Assembly (NCBI GenBank): GCA_903642215.1
Contig: CAHJWG010000010.1
Span: 108,321-172,320 of the forward strand
Length of the DNA: 64,000 nucleotides
DNA from: Sphingobacteriaceae bacterium
GTDB lineage: Bacteria > Bacteroidota > Bacteroidia > Sphingobacteriales > Sphingobacteriaceae
Direction of reading: 5' to 3'
How positions within the stretch are numbered: position 1 is the first letter of the stretch; each line of letters starts with the position of its first letter. Below, in pieces: positions 8,025 through 16,741 of the stretch. The translations under genes were made by a program, and so were the position numbers. Below the pieces are notes generated by a model that was given only the letters and a program-made list of their open reading frames with translations, was not told where the DNA came from and did no database searches.

Positions 8025-9344
8025 ATGAAAAAAACAATCCTTTGCCTGAAGCTGATTTTACTGCTGTTCCCGCTGATGCTTGCAAAAGCACAGGCTCAAA
8101 TGAACGGAATGCAAATGAGCGACACCAGCATGAATATGCAAATGAATAGCGGTTACTCGTTGAGTTTGCCCATGAACCGCGACGGCTCCGGCACGGCTTG
8201 GCTGCCGGATGCTTCGCCGATGTATGGTTTGATGCTGAGCTCGGGCAAATGGATGTATATGCTGCACGGCAATATTGCGCCGCGTTTTACCAGTCAGGAT
8301 TTTACTAATAAAGGTTCTCGTGGCGGCAATGATTTTGATGCGCCAAACTGGTTTATGGCGATGGGACAACGGCAAATCGGACAAAAAGGCTTGTTTCATT
8401 TCAACGTAATGCTTTCTGCGGATCGTTTTACAGAAGGCGGAAACGGTTATCCGCTCCTGTTTCAAACCGGCGAAAGCTGGAAAAATGTGCCGCTGGTTGA
8501 CCGTCAACATCCGCATGATTTATTTTCGGAACTGGCCGCAAGTTATTCATACAGCTTCAACAAAAAAACAGATCTAAGCTTTTACATCGGTTATCCCGGC
8601 GAACCTGCGCTCGGTTCTACGGCTTTTATGCACCGGCCTTCTGCCCTTTCTAACCCGGATGCGCCGATTGGCCACCATTGGAATGATGGCACGCACATTA
8701 CCTTCGGCGTGGCAACTTTAGGTTTGCGTTTGGATAAATTTAAAATCGAAGGTTCTTCTTTTACCGGGAGAGAACCGGACGAGAACCGGCTTGATTTTGA
8801 CAAGCCGAAGTTTGATTCCTGGAGTGGCCGTTTATCCTACAATCCCGCAAAAAACTGGGCTTTGGAGGTTTCGCATGGTTACATTAAAAGTCCGGAGATG
8901 CTGATGCCAGCCGAAAACGTAAATCGCACCATCGCTTCGGCCATTTACAGCAAGCCTTTTACAGGCGAGCAGTTTTTAAACGTTACGGTTTTGTGGGGAT
9001 TAAATAAGTATAAAGATCAGGCCGGCCAAAACACCGCTTTGCTGGAAGCCAGTTACCGTTTGCGTAAACTGGAATTATACACGCGCTACGAGTTTGTGCA
9101 AAAATCTCGTGAGGAATTGAATCTTGATGAGAATTTATACGGAGAAACCACGCTTTACCCGGTTAACGCTTTAACTTTTGGCTTAAATTACGATCTATTT
9201 CAAATCGGTAAATTTAGGGTTGCGGCCGGCGGACAGCTTTCTGCTTATCATGCCGATAACCGTTTGGATAATTTGTATGGCAAAAACCCTTACGGCGGCG
9301 AAGTTTTCCTGCGGATTTATCTATCATTGATGAAGATGAAATAA
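8025..9344 (+). CDS. Secreted Met-rich outer-membrane beta-barrel protein, function unknown
   Basis: A protein of 439 residues with a signal peptide (MKKTILCLKLILLLFPLMLAKA), then a methionine-rich stretch (residues about 24-45, MNGMQMSDTSMNMQMNSG-like), then alternating aromatic and polar strands typical of an outer-membrane beta-barrel, ending in a hydrophobic last strand (EVFLRIYLSLMK). The conserved-looking segments DRQHPHDLF and STAFMHRP carry clustered His and Met. Met/His-rich segments often bind copper, so a role in metal handling is possible, but that is inference and no metal gene is adjacent. Start choice follows the -7 box at 8010; ATG 8019 would add two residues. Confidence 0.6.
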   Translation: MKKTILCLKLILLLFPLMLAKAQAQMNGMQMSDTSMNMQMNSGYSLSLPMNRDGSGTAWLPDASPMYGLMLSSGKWMYMLHGNIAPRFTSQDFTNKGSRGGNDFDAPNWFMAMGQRQIGQKGLFHFNVMLSADRFTEGGNGYPLLFQTGESWKNVPLVDRQHPHDLFSELAASYSYSFNKKTDLSFYIGYPGEPALGSTAFMHRPSALSNPDAPIGHHWNDGTHITFGVATLGLRLDKFKIEGSSFTGREPDENRLDFDKPKFDSWSGRLSYNPAKNWALEVSHGYIKSPEMLMPAENVNRTIASAIYSKPFTGEQFLNVTVLWGLNKYKDQAGQNTALLEASYRLRKLELYTRYEFVQKSREELNLDENLYGETTLYPVNALTFGLNYDLFQIGKFRVAAGGQLSAYHADNRLDNLYGKNPYGGEVFLRIYLSLMKMK

Positions 9345-9438
9345 TTTGGTTGATAAAAGAAATAGACGGGATTTTTTGAAAATTCACCTAAACAATAAAC
9401 CCCGGTTTGCTGTAAATACTATCAGGTGCTACAGCCAT

Positions 9439-9450
9439 ATACTGTTTTTA
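9439..9450 (-). repeat. Dispersed word (AC form), exact copy
   Basis: ATACTGTTTTTA lies in the short spacer between the Met-rich barrel gene and the 114-residue hypothetical gene, and is followed by TCG as in many other copies. It is not paired with a second copy, so it is not a simple terminator arm. Confidence 0.8.
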
Positions 9451-9519
9451 TCGCATAAAAATTGGTGCGGATAATAGCATGAAACGGTTGAATTTGCACC
9501 TCGGCATAAAAATAAAACG

Positions 9520-9864
9520 ATGAAACCCGGCGATAAAGTTATTTGCATCAACGCAACAATTGATCCTGATAAGGCAGAAGAAATCAGGAATGATTTTGAA
9601 ATCTGGATCACCAAAGATAAAGAATATACCATCCGCGAAATTTTGGATAACAGCGGCATTGTGCCAGGCGTTTTGCTCGACGAAGTGCATAATTTGCCTA
9701 AATATTTTAAACTGATTAACCGTTACCAGGAACCGGCTTTTGCTTTATGGCGATTTAGAAAACTCAATTACGCCACCCAAACCGAAGCCGTGGAAGAACA
9801 ACAGGAACTGGTAGAAGTTGGCGTGCAGCAACAACCCGAAAAAGAAAAAGGCGTAAATATTTGA
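9520..9864 (+). CDS. Hypothetical protein, 114 residues
   Basis: A small acidic soluble protein starting MKPGDKVICINAT, with a C-terminus rich in Gln and Glu (EAVEEQQELVEVGVQQQ). The first 80 residues look like a small beta-rich fold of the type GD-V-CI-A....Y-I-EI, which resembles small SH3-like proteins of unknown function seen in Bacteroidota. I recognise no catalytic motif and assign no function. Its 3' end forms the left arm of a terminator hairpin (9846-9877), which supports it as a real, separately terminated gene. Confidence 0.6.
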   Translation: MKPGDKVICINATIDPDKAEEIRNDFEIWITKDKEYTIREILDNSGIVPGVLLDEVHNLPKYFKLINRYQEPAFALWRFRKLNYATQTEAVEEQQELVEVGVQQQPEKEKGVNI

Positions 9865-9877
9865 AGTTACGCCTTTT
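9846..9877 (+). terminator. Rho-independent-type terminator
   Basis: AAAAGGCGTAA (9846-9856) pairs perfectly with TTACGCCTTTT (9867-9877) across a 10-nt loop that contains the stop codon of the preceding gene. A dispersed-word copy (ATGCTGTTTTTA, 9882-9893) follows directly and supplies a T-rich tail. Confidence 0.75.
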
Positions 9878-9967
9878 GCTGATGCTGTTTTTATGGGTAT
9901 AAATTTGATGTTCATTTAAAAGTAGTCCTCCGTTTGGTTAACCCAAACCAATCATTACTTTTAAAAC

Positions 9968-10621
9968 ATGGATTCAGCAATTACAATACCGGTTCTTTCT
10001 ACGGAGGAATTACGCGTTTTGGGCGTTTTGATGGAGAAAAGCAAAACCACGCCCGATTATTATCCGATGACTTTAAACGGTTTAACTACGGCCTGCAACC
10101 AGAAATCGTCGCGCAAACCGGTGGTTGATTATGATGAGGAAACCGTGGTTTTAGCCTTAAATTCATTAAAGAAAAAAGGTTTAGTTTCCACAGCAACCGG
10201 CGGTTCCATCCGCGCGGTAAAATACAAACATAACTTTGCTATCGTTTTCCCGGTGGTGCCTGCGGAAGTTGCGGTAATTTGCCTGCTTATTTTACGCGGA
10301 CCACAAACGCCGGGTGAAATCAATACTAATTCGGGCAGGTTGTATGAGTTTGAATCGATAGAAGAAGTGCAGTCTGTTTTAGATAAGCTTTCTCAGCCCG
10401 GAACATTATTTATCAAACAATTACCTCGCCGCAGCGGACAAAAAGAAGTGCGTTTCATGCATCTTTTAGGCGGCGAAATTGAATTTGAGGAAGAGGAAAC
10501 GCCGCAGGAACCGGCGCGAAAATCAGTAAGCGAACTGGAAGCGCGCGTAACGAAATTGGAGGAAGATTATTTATCGATAAAAGAAGCATTGAATAAGTTG
10601 ATGAAGGAGCTGGGGCTTTAA
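9968..10621 (+). CDS. YceH family protein (DUF480)
   Basis: A 217-residue protein of the YceH/DUF480 family: two winged-helix domains followed by a C-terminal coiled coil. Visible family features are LSTEELRVLGVLMEKSKTTPDYYPMTLNGL (first helix-turn-helix), ACNQKSSRKPV, and LRGPQTPGEINTNSGRLY in the second domain. Residues about 180-215 (SVSELEARVTKLEEDYLSIKEALNKLM) form the coiled coil. Precise function is unknown; the fold suggests nucleic-acid binding. An exact dispersed-word copy (10578-10589) lies within the coiled-coil codons and encodes IKEAL. Confidence 0.88.
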   Translation: MDSAITIPVLSTEELRVLGVLMEKSKTTPDYYPMTLNGLTTACNQKSSRKPVVDYDEETVVLALNSLKKKGLVSTATGGSIRAVKYKHNFAIVFPVVPAEVAVICLLILRGPQTPGEINTNSGRLYEFESIEEVQSVLDKLSQPGTLFIKQLPRRSGQKEVRFMHLLGGEIEFEEEETPQEPARKSVSELEARVTKLEEDYLSIKEALNKLMKELGL

Positions 10622-10712
10622 AGCAGGTAAGAGGAACGGGGTTTGAGGTGCGGGGAAAAAATAGCAAGCAGTTAGTAGCGAGTATTTAGTAGCAGTATCA
10701 AGAAAATTAAAG
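10622..10712. repeat. Intergenic word-repeat region
   Basis: The spacer contains GGAACGGGGTTTGAGGTG (10633-10650), which recurs in complement in the ribF insert, followed by GTTAGTAGCGAGTATTTAGTAG-like words (about 10670-10692) related to the element at 33274-33370. Such irregular direct-word repeats are common between genes in this group; no gene is seen. Confidence 0.55.
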
Positions 10713-11693
10713 ATGAAAAAATTAGCGTTGATTTTATGTTTTTTGGGGATTTACGGTTCATTATCAGCACAAAAAAGTACCGGTAAAAACAGTAGTGGTA
10801 ACCCGATTTTTCCGGGTTGGTATGCTGATCCGGAAGTGGCCATTTTTGGGAAGCAATACTGGGTTTATCCAACATATTCTGCGCCTTATGAGGAGCAGGT
10901 TTTTATGGATGCTTTTTCTTCGCCTGATTTGGTGCATTGGACGAAACATCCGCATGTTTTAGATTCTGTTAACGTAAAATGGGCGAAAAAAGCGATGTGG
11001 GCACCGGCCATCACCAAAAAAAATGGCAAATATTACTTGTTTTTTGGGGCGAATGACATTCAGAAAGACATAGAAACCGGTGGAATTGGTGTGGCCGTTT
11101 CGGATAAACCCGAAGGCCCGTTTAAAGATTATCTGGGCAAACCGCTAATCGGTAAAATTGTAAACGGCGCGCAACCGATTGATCAGTTTGTGTTTAAAGA
11201 CCACGACGGGCAGTATTACATTATTTATGGCGGCTGGGGCCATTGCAATATGGCAAAGCTCAATGCTTCTTTTACCGGCTTAATTCCGTTTGCGGATGGT
11301 ACGGTTTATAAATCCATCACCCCAAAAGATTATGTGGAAGGCCCGGTGCTTTTTACCCGTAAAAACAAATATTATTTAATGTGGAGCGAAGGCGGCTGGA
11401 CTGGCCCGAATTACCGCGTGGCTTACGCGATGGCCAACTCCATTAATGGTCCTTTTGAGCGTATTGGTGTGGTTTTAAAGCAAGATCCGGCAGTGGCAAC
11501 GGGTGCCGGGCATCATTCTATGATCCAGGTTCCGGGCACGGATGAATGGTATATTGTTTACCACCGTCGGCCGCTTGGCGAAACGGATGGCAATCATCGG
11601 GTTACGTGTATTGATAAGCTGTATTTTGATGCGGATGGATTGATTAAACCGGTTGTGATTACGAAGGAAGGGGTTGGGGTGAGGAAGATATAA
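10713..11693 (+). CDS. Glycoside hydrolase family 43 protein, secreted
   Basis: A 326-residue protein with a signal peptide (MKKLALILCFLGIYGSLSAQ). The GH43 five-bladed propeller signatures are present: GWYADPEV near residue 36, with the catalytic base Asp; MWAPAITKKNGKYYLFFGAN near residue 94; GAQPIDQFVFKDHDGQYY near residue 154, with the pKa-modulating Asp; and YVEGPVLFTRKNKYYLMWSEG near residue 212, with the general acid Glu. GH43 enzymes cleave arabinose- or xylose-containing glycans; the exact substrate is not evident. It is periplasmic or exported and stands alone, with no SusC/SusD pair nearby. An exact dispersed-word copy (11263-11274) encodes NASFT. Confidence 0.88.
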   Translation: MKKLALILCFLGIYGSLSAQKSTGKNSSGNPIFPGWYADPEVAIFGKQYWVYPTYSAPYEEQVFMDAFSSPDLVHWTKHPHVLDSVNVKWAKKAMWAPAITKKNGKYYLFFGANDIQKDIETGGIGVAVSDKPEGPFKDYLGKPLIGKIVNGAQPIDQFVFKDHDGQYYIIYGGWGHCNMAKLNASFTGLIPFADGTVYKSITPKDYVEGPVLFTRKNKYYLMWSEGGWTGPNYRVAYAMANSINGPFERIGVVLKQDPAVATGAGHHSMIQVPGTDEWYIVYHRRPLGETDGNHRVTCIDKLYFDADGLIKPVVITKEGVGVRKI

Positions 11694-11844
11694 GGAGATT
11701 GATTGATATTGTCCTTAAATTTTTGTTTATAATACAATATTCTAAATTAGAAATAAGAATACACAGTGTTTGAATAACCGATGACTAACTATTTAAAAAA
11801 TACAAATTAATAAGGTTACTACAACCAGCTCTAACTATTCAAAT

Positions 11845-12309
11845 ATGTTCACAACACCAATAATTCCAACAGACAGCTTATATAAATTTCTTTTTGTAGG
11901 AGGAGTTGTTTTAATTATTGCTGCATTTACTCTTCAGCTTAATCAAGTTGATAGTAATAGAAGTCAACTTTCCAAATACGACAGTCTGCGTATGTCTATT
12001 CAAATAGAAAGAACTATTAAAGACAATAAAATAACTCAAACAAACAACAAGCTAAACAATGAAAAAGACTCTGCTATGTTGGAATATATTAGTGGAAGAA
12101 TGGATCAAGAAACAAAATATTTCGATGCAAAAGTTAAGCTTCTTTTTACTATTGTATTTTTAGGCTTTATAATGATGGTTTGTGGAGGAAGTTTATGGTA
12201 TAGAGCAATCCAAACGAATCAAGATAAACTTTTACTTATACAGGTTAGGCTTGCTGAAATCGATTTAATTGAAAAGGAAAAGCAATTGCAACAAGAAAGT
12301 AGCAATTAA
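11845..12309 (+). CDS. Hypothetical membrane protein, 154 residues
   Basis: Two hydrophobic helices (about residues 11-29 and 97-116) enclose a polar, Asn/Gln-rich middle of about 65 residues (helical, possibly coiled coil), and a charged C-terminal helix follows (about 120-154). I recognise no family. The gene is clearly more AT-rich than its neighbours, which together with the following decayed genes suggests this stretch (about 11.7-15.9 kb) was acquired or is evolving under relaxed constraint. It contains no dispersed-word copy. Confidence 0.5.
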   Translation: MFTTPIIPTDSLYKFLFVGGVVLIIAAFTLQLNQVDSNRSQLSKYDSLRMSIQIERTIKDNKITQTNNKLNNEKDSAMLEYISGRMDQETKYFDAKVKLLFTIVFLGFIMMVCGGSLWYRAIQTNQDKLLLIQVRLAEIDLIEKEKQLQQESSN

Positions 12310-12379
12310 AAGTTTGAATACCTGATTTTTAGTTATGACCACTACTATAAATATATTTAATCTTCAAACTCACTTTCCT

Positions 12380-12387
12380 TATATTTG
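12380..12387 (+). promoter_or_regulatory. Promoter -7 box (TATATTTG) of a probable leaderless gene
   Basis: TATATTTG is a perfect TAnnTTTG box, and TTTA at 12356-12359 is a near match to the -33 TTTG at a 20-nt spacing. The ATG at 12391 begins only 3 nt after the box, at about the expected transcription start, so the mRNA is probably leaderless. Confidence 0.65.
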
Positions 12388-12390
12388 ATT

Positions 12391-12633
12391 ATGGTAACCA
12401 TCACCATTTATATAGCAGACAGCAATCAGGAAACGGCAATACGTGTTTTTTTGGATGCGTTAAAAGTAGAATATAAAATTGATGAAACTAATGATACGGA
12501 ATACTTACTGGCCTCGCCTCAAAATGCAGATCATCTTCAAAAATCCATCAGCCAAAATGAGCAAGGTAAATTAACAAAAGTTAGTTTAGATGATACATGG
12601 AAAATTATAAATTTTAGGCAGAAGTATTATTGA
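12391..12633 (+). CDS. DUF2683-like / antitoxin-like small protein
   Basis: An 80-residue protein beginning MVTITIYIADSNQETAIRVFLDALKVEYKI and ending with a helical segment (HLQKSISQNEQGKLTKVSLDDTWK). The form, a short beta strand then a helix, with a C-terminal GKLTKV-LDD-WK motif, matches small Bacteroidota proteins of the DUF2683 type that usually precede a RelE-like toxin. Here no toxin follows; instead the next 90 bases are a remnant of a DUF3891 gene. I chose ATG 12391 over the upstream TTG 12385, which would lie inside the -7 box. It may be an orphan antitoxin. Confidence 0.55.
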   Translation: MVTITIYIADSNQETAIRVFLDALKVEYKIDETNDTEYLLASPQNADHLQKSISQNEQGKLTKVSLDDTWKIINFRQKYY

Positions 12634-12722
12634 TTTCAGTTTAAGTAAAAGCTATTATATCATTTCGCTCATTTCTATGCACATCAATTATTTGCATGTA
12701 AAATAAGCATAGCAAGATAAGC
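12632..12722 (+). pseudogene. Remnant of a DUF3891 family gene
   Basis: This stretch reads DFSLSKSYYIISLISMHINYLHVK followed by stop codons. It matches the internal segment DFSLSKSRYIALLTSMHINFLHVKEAQQN of the intact DUF3891 gene, encoded at 13990-14077, at roughly 80 percent of bases with few or no gaps. It begins within the codon before the stop of the DUF2683-like gene and is preserved in frame until the first stop. It is therefore a truncated paralogous copy left by duplication or rearrangement, with no start or end of its own. Confidence 0.7.
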
Positions 12723-12893
12723 TACTCCACAGTTTTGCTTCAAACAACATATCTGGCTCATTAAGAATTATTTATTTCCTTTTTTCTTACTCCTTAAAAA
12801 ATATCGATTAACCTGTAACTTCTTAAAAAACAATAAAATAACTTCCATTTGTATTGTTATAATACCTAAATTCATTCCATAAAACCAACCATT

Positions 12894-13676
12894 ATGGGAT
12901 CACAGGCAATGCAAAGTAAACTTTGGGGACAACGCCCTGAAGATTGGGCAAATATCCAGAAAGAAACCGGGCTTTCTGCTTATCAGTTTACACTCGATGC
13001 TTTAGATATTTCAACCTCAACTAAATTATTGGATGTTGGCTGCGGCACTGGTTATTTTTGTAAAATGGTAGCTGAGCTCGGCGCAATGGTTACCGGTTTA
13101 GATGCAACATCAGCATTTACAACAATTGCACAAAAGCGCGTACCAAACGCTACTTTTATAACTGGCGAAATGGAAGAGCTTCCGTTTTTAGACGAGACTT
13201 TTGACATTGTTTGCGGATTTAATTCTTTCCAATATGCAGCTAACACAAAAAATGCTTTGGCAGAAGCAAAAAGGGTGCTTAAAACTGGTGGAAGATTGGT
13301 TGCCATGATTTGGGGAAACAAGGAAGATTGCGAAGCTGCAAGTTATTTAAAAGCTGTTGGCAGTTTATTACCACCGCCACCGCCGGGCGCACCAGGGCCG
13401 TTCGCATTAACAGAAAATGCGCTATTGGAAAATATCCTGACTGACCTCGGTTTAAAAAATATTGTGCGTACTGATGTTAATGCTATCTGGGATTTTCCAG
13501 ATCAGGAAATTGCTTTAAAAGGATTACTTTCTGCCGGCCCTGCTGCCAGAGCAATTGAAAATTCTGGTTTTGATAAAGTTTATGATACATTGAAACTTGC
13601 TTTGCAGCCTTATATCCGCTCGGATGGACGGGTGGTTTATCATAATAAAAACCGCGTTGTGATATCAGGAAAATAA
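12894..13676 (+). CDS. Class I SAM-dependent methyltransferase
   Basis: A 260-residue soluble enzyme of the Methyltransf_11/25 type. Motif I is LLDVGCGTGYFC (about residues 45-56), motif II is the acidic GLDATS end of strand 2, and the post-motif FDIVCGFNSFQYAANTKNAL lies near residue 103. A proline-rich loop (LLPPPPPGAPGPF, about residues 161-173) precedes a C-terminal domain. The substrate is unknown, and family resemblance to ubiquinone/menaquinone-type methyltransferases is only general. It stands alone after an AT-rich spacer holding the DUF3891 remnant. Confidence 0.8.
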   Translation: MGSQAMQSKLWGQRPEDWANIQKETGLSAYQFTLDALDISTSTKLLDVGCGTGYFCKMVAELGAMVTGLDATSAFTTIAQKRVPNATFITGEMEELPFLDETFDIVCGFNSFQYAANTKNALAEAKRVLKTGGRLVAMIWGNKEDCEAASYLKAVGSLLPPPPPGAPGPFALTENALLENILTDLGLKNIVRTDVNAIWDFPDQEIALKGLLSAGPAARAIENSGFDKVYDTLKLALQPYIRSDGRVVYHNKNRVVISGK

Positions 13677-13737
13677 TCATCAGGTAAGCAAATTTCACTT
13701 ACTAAAACAAACTTTTCTTCTGATTCTTATTTCCTAA

Positions 13738-14466
13738 ATGATCGTCAACTACACCCAATCCGGTTGGGAAATTATCTTGCAACGCGCACACGGCAATTTG
13801 GCCGGACAATTAGCGGCACAATGGAAAGTTGCTGAACGGCCGGAACGCTGGACGGAAACGCTGCTGGCCGTTGCCGAGCATGATGATGCGCAAACAGAAC
13901 TGGAACAGAATGATTTAGTAACTAAAAACGGTGGTCCGGTTAATTTCAAAATGAAAACTTTTGAACTGCAGCATTGTCGGCAAATGATCGATTTCAGTTT
14001 AAGTAAAAGCCGGTATATTGCTTTGCTCACTTCTATGCACATCAATTTTTTGCATGTAAAAGAAGCACAGCAAAACCCGGAAGCCAAAGCTTTTTTGCAG
14101 GAACAGGAAAAGCTGCGCGAAAACTGGCGAAATGAGCTGAATATCAGTTTGGAAGAAGCAGAAAAAATCTATGCTTTGCTGGAGTGGTGCGATGCTTTTT
14201 CATTATTAATTTGCCAGCAACTGGAGCAGCCGGAACAGCGAAGTATCGAAATCAGCACCGGCCCGAATGAACAGGGAAATCAATTAATTCAGTTAGACAA
14301 CGAAACTTTAACTGTAAAACCCTGGCCTTTTGAAGCGGAAAAGTTTACGGTTCGGTATGATTCACGCATAATCAGGCAACTGAGTTTTGCCAATAGCGGA
14401 GAATTTAAAAAGTGTTTGCTTGCTGCAACAGTAACAGAAAATACGTGGATTATTAAGAAGAAATAA
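13738..14466 (+). CDS. DUF3891 family protein
   Basis: A 242-residue soluble protein with His- and Asp-rich motifs: QRAHGNLAGQLAAQW (about residues 16-30), AVAEHDDAQTE (about 46-56), LLTSMHINFLHV (about 95-106) and LLEWCDAFSLLICQ (about 148-161). These alternate like an HD-type metal hydrolase, and DUF3891 has been placed near that superfamily, but activity is unknown. A truncated relative lies upstream at 12632-12722. Base composition is normal for the window, unlike the AT-rich genes on either side. Confidence 0.7.
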   Translation: MIVNYTQSGWEIILQRAHGNLAGQLAAQWKVAERPERWTETLLAVAEHDDAQTELEQNDLVTKNGGPVNFKMKTFELQHCRQMIDFSLSKSRYIALLTSMHINFLHVKEAQQNPEAKAFLQEQEKLRENWRNELNISLEEAEKIYALLEWCDAFSLLICQQLEQPEQRSIEISTGPNEQGNQLIQLDNETLTVKPWPFEAEKFTVRYDSRIIRQLSFANSGEFKKCLLAATVTENTWIIKKK

Positions 14467-14769
14467 TTTGGATTTGCTGTTTTATAATTAGTTTAGTTTT
14501 TATACCTCAAGCTAATAAATAAAACCATTCTGACTGATTATTCTACGCCTGTTCATCAATCTGTAATAAATTAATGCAACAACTTAAAGCTGATATTTTC
14601 GTATCCAATGTTGTATTTCCAATTTCTTTTATACAATTTACCGTTGTAAAGTGCTTGTTATGTAAACCTTATTTTGTCATTCAATTACAACATCAATTGA
14701 TTACACAGTTCGCATTTTTTAAATTTCCTTCAGTATAAAGTTAAACGCGCTTTAGTAATTTGAATATTA
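14467..14769. other. AT-rich intergenic region
   Basis: This 303-nt spacer before the broken acyltransferase is very AT-rich and contains no reading frame of note, no dispersed word and no strong hairpin. It presumably holds the promoter of the acyltransferase, but no convincing TAnnTTTG box is visible. Confidence 0.4.
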
Positions 14770-15860
14770 ATGTTATCAGAAGCCATCAACCAAAAATATT
14801 TTCCTTCTTTAAACGGGTTAAGAGGCATTTCGATTATTATGGTTGTGGTTGCACATTTGCATTTAAGTAACAACAATTATTTCAATATTATTTTTAATGG
14901 TTCTTTGGGCGTTAATATCTTCTTTGTTTTAAGCGGATTTTTAATAACAACACTTTGCATCAGAGAACAAAAATTAACAAATGATATATCGCTGTATAAT
15001 TTTTATGTAAGGCGGATTTTGAGGATATTTCCGGTTGCTTATTTATATTTAGCCGTATTATTTATTTTAAATATTGTTTATCATTTAAGTATTTCCCGCA
15101 TCCAATTTCTTGGGTCTTTGCTTTATGTAATGAACTTCAGTTATTTTAAAATAAACAGTTTCTCTTGGTTTACAGGCCATTACTGGTCGTTATCTGTTGA
15201 AGAACAGTTTTATATTATATTTCCTTTTATATTGAAAAAGAGTTTTAAGGCTTTCTTTTATTCAATCGTATTCATCGTAATTGCACTTCCGCTACTTTAT
15301 CATTCAGAAGAGTTTTTTAAACCTTTAAGTCATGGAATATTTCATTTCTTTACTCATTATTTTATTAAATTTCAATCAACTGCAGTAGGTTGCTTATTCT
15401 CGATTCTTGCTTTTAAAAAGCTTTTTGATTATAAAATTTCAACAGTAACCAAAGTAACTGGTAATATAACAGCCCTTTTTTTATCTTTTACCTAAAGTAC
15501 GAACCTACTTACTGGACGGTTAAAGTTGTATATATTAACCTGCTGATATCTACTCTTACCGGTTATTTGGTTGTAAGTAATATTATACCTGCTAAAGATT
15601 ATATTTATAAATTTTTGAATATTAAATTACTTTCTTCAATTGGTATTTTATCTTATAGCATTTACATATGGCAGCAAATTTTTACTTCACAAAATGCAAA
15701 TCTGCCAGGTTCTATATCTTATTTCCCGTATAACCTGTTATTTATTGTTGTTGTACCAATAATATCATACTTCTTTTATGAGAGATATTTCTTAAAGTTG
15801 AAATCAAGATTTAGTAAAATAAAAAAGGAATCCATAAACGATGCTTCTTTTACAAGGTGA
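14770..15860 (+). pseudogene. Acyltransferase family 3 membrane protein, frameshifted
   Basis: The first frame (to 15495) starts with FPSLNGLRGISIIMVVVAHLHL and contains FFVLSGFLITTL, YVRRILRIFPVAYLY and GHYWSLSVEEQFYIIFPF: the acyltransferase-3 (OatA/ExoZ-like) fold, which O-acylates surface sugars. It stops early at residue 241. The missing C-terminal helices continue in another frame (IFYLKYEPTYWTV onwards, through LSYSIYIWQQIF) to 15860. One extra T in the seven-T run at 15476-15482 would restore a single protein of about 363 residues. It is therefore a recent pseudogene, a phase-variable gene or a sequencing error. An exact dispersed-word copy (15841-15852) encodes DASFT at its end. Confidence 0.75.
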
Positions 15861-15972
15861 ATATTGATGTTTTAAACACTACAATTTAGTGAGTTGAGGT
15901 AGATTAATATCAAGGTAAACAAGTAAACACTACAAAACTTGCAACCGGTGAGATTGTAGGTTTATTACATTA

Positions 15973-16689
15973 TCATAGAAAGTATAACATCCACGCAACA
16001 AAAGCTGCCACAACCGTATTTAAAAAGTTTACCGCATTATTTCCTAAAAATTTTTTGCGTTCTAAAGTGGCACCGAGGATAGAATCCGTTAAATTTCCTA
16101 TCGTTCCGGAAAGAATAATCCACCAGAAACTGATATTCCAACCAAAACCAAATGCGTAAACTGCTGCAATTACACTGCTTGCCGCCAGGCCAAATAACGT
16201 ACCTTCTAAACTAATTACGCCATCTAATCCCCGTTGATCTTTTTTTAACGAAATGATATTATAAAACTTCCGACCATAAACCATTCCCATTTCAGAAGAA
16301 ATTGTATCTGCTGCGGCAGAAGCTAAACCGGCTGCCATCATCAATCTTAATAAATCCAAATTTGCAGGATAAAAGAAGCATAACAAACCGGTTAATCCGC
16401 CAGTTCCAACATTTGCTAAAACCTGGGCGGCCGTTCTTTGTCCTTTGTTTTTTTCGGCTGCATCCAATGCTTCTTTTACGCCTGTTTTCCATGCAGTTGC
16501 TGTGGCCGATAACAGGAAAAGTGCTGCAGCCATTAATATCCCGTTGTAACCTGCGCCGATGTATAAAAAAACACCTAAAAAGGCAGCTGTTAAAGTACCG
16601 GCAAGAGTCAGTTTTTTTGTTTTAACTACTGCAATACCACCGGTTATTAAAATAACAGGCAAAAAATAAGTTGCAGGTTGCATGTGCAA
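15973..16689 (-). CDS. DUF92 family membrane protein
   Basis: A 238-residue polytopic membrane protein with about six helices. Characteristic DUF92 segments are KKLTLAGTLTAAFLGVFLYIG near the N-terminus, SAAADTISSEMGMVYG (about residues 124-139), DGVISLEGTLFGLAASSVIA and GTIGNLTDSILGATLERKKFLGNNAVNFLNT near the C-terminus. The family includes plant VTE6 phytyl-phosphate kinase, so a prenyl or lipid phosphate role is possible, but the bacterial function is unproven. The family CTP-kinase-like motif region DTISSE is intact. The next gene upstream on the same strand is a tiny lipoprotein. Confidence 0.85.
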   Translation of the reverse strand: MHMQPATYFLPVILITGGIAVVKTKKLTLAGTLTAAFLGVFLYIGAGYNGILMAAALFLLSATATAWKTGVKEALDAAEKNKGQRTAAQVLANVGTGGLTGLLCFFYPANLDLLRLMMAAGLASAAADTISSEMGMVYGRKFYNIISLKKDQRGLDGVISLEGTLFGLAASSVIAAVYAFGFGWNISFWWIILSGTIGNLTDSILGATLERKKFLGNNAVNFLNTVVAAFVAWMLYFL

Positions 16690-16741
16690 TAGTCGGTAAT
16701 TCCTGTAAAATAATACTTAACCGGCTACTGCTTTAATTAAG

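Larger units (their letters stand above)
1884..15852. repeat. Dispersed 12-bp word, copies in the first quarter
   Basis: Exact copies: 1884-1895 (-), 1917-1928 (+), 2929-2940 (+), 4081-4092 (+), 6137-6148 (-), 9439-9450 (-), 9882-9893 (-), 10578-10589 (+), 11263-11274 (-), 15841-15852 (-); + means TAAAA is read on the plus strand. The GA/TC form is used at 1884, 4081, 6137, 10578, 11263 and 15841; the AC/GT form at 1917, 2929, 9439 and 9882. Seven are intergenic or overlap a start or stop codon. One-mismatch copies occur at 1167 and 7849, and at 8752 (GTTCTTCTTTTA) with two changes. Confidence 0.85.
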
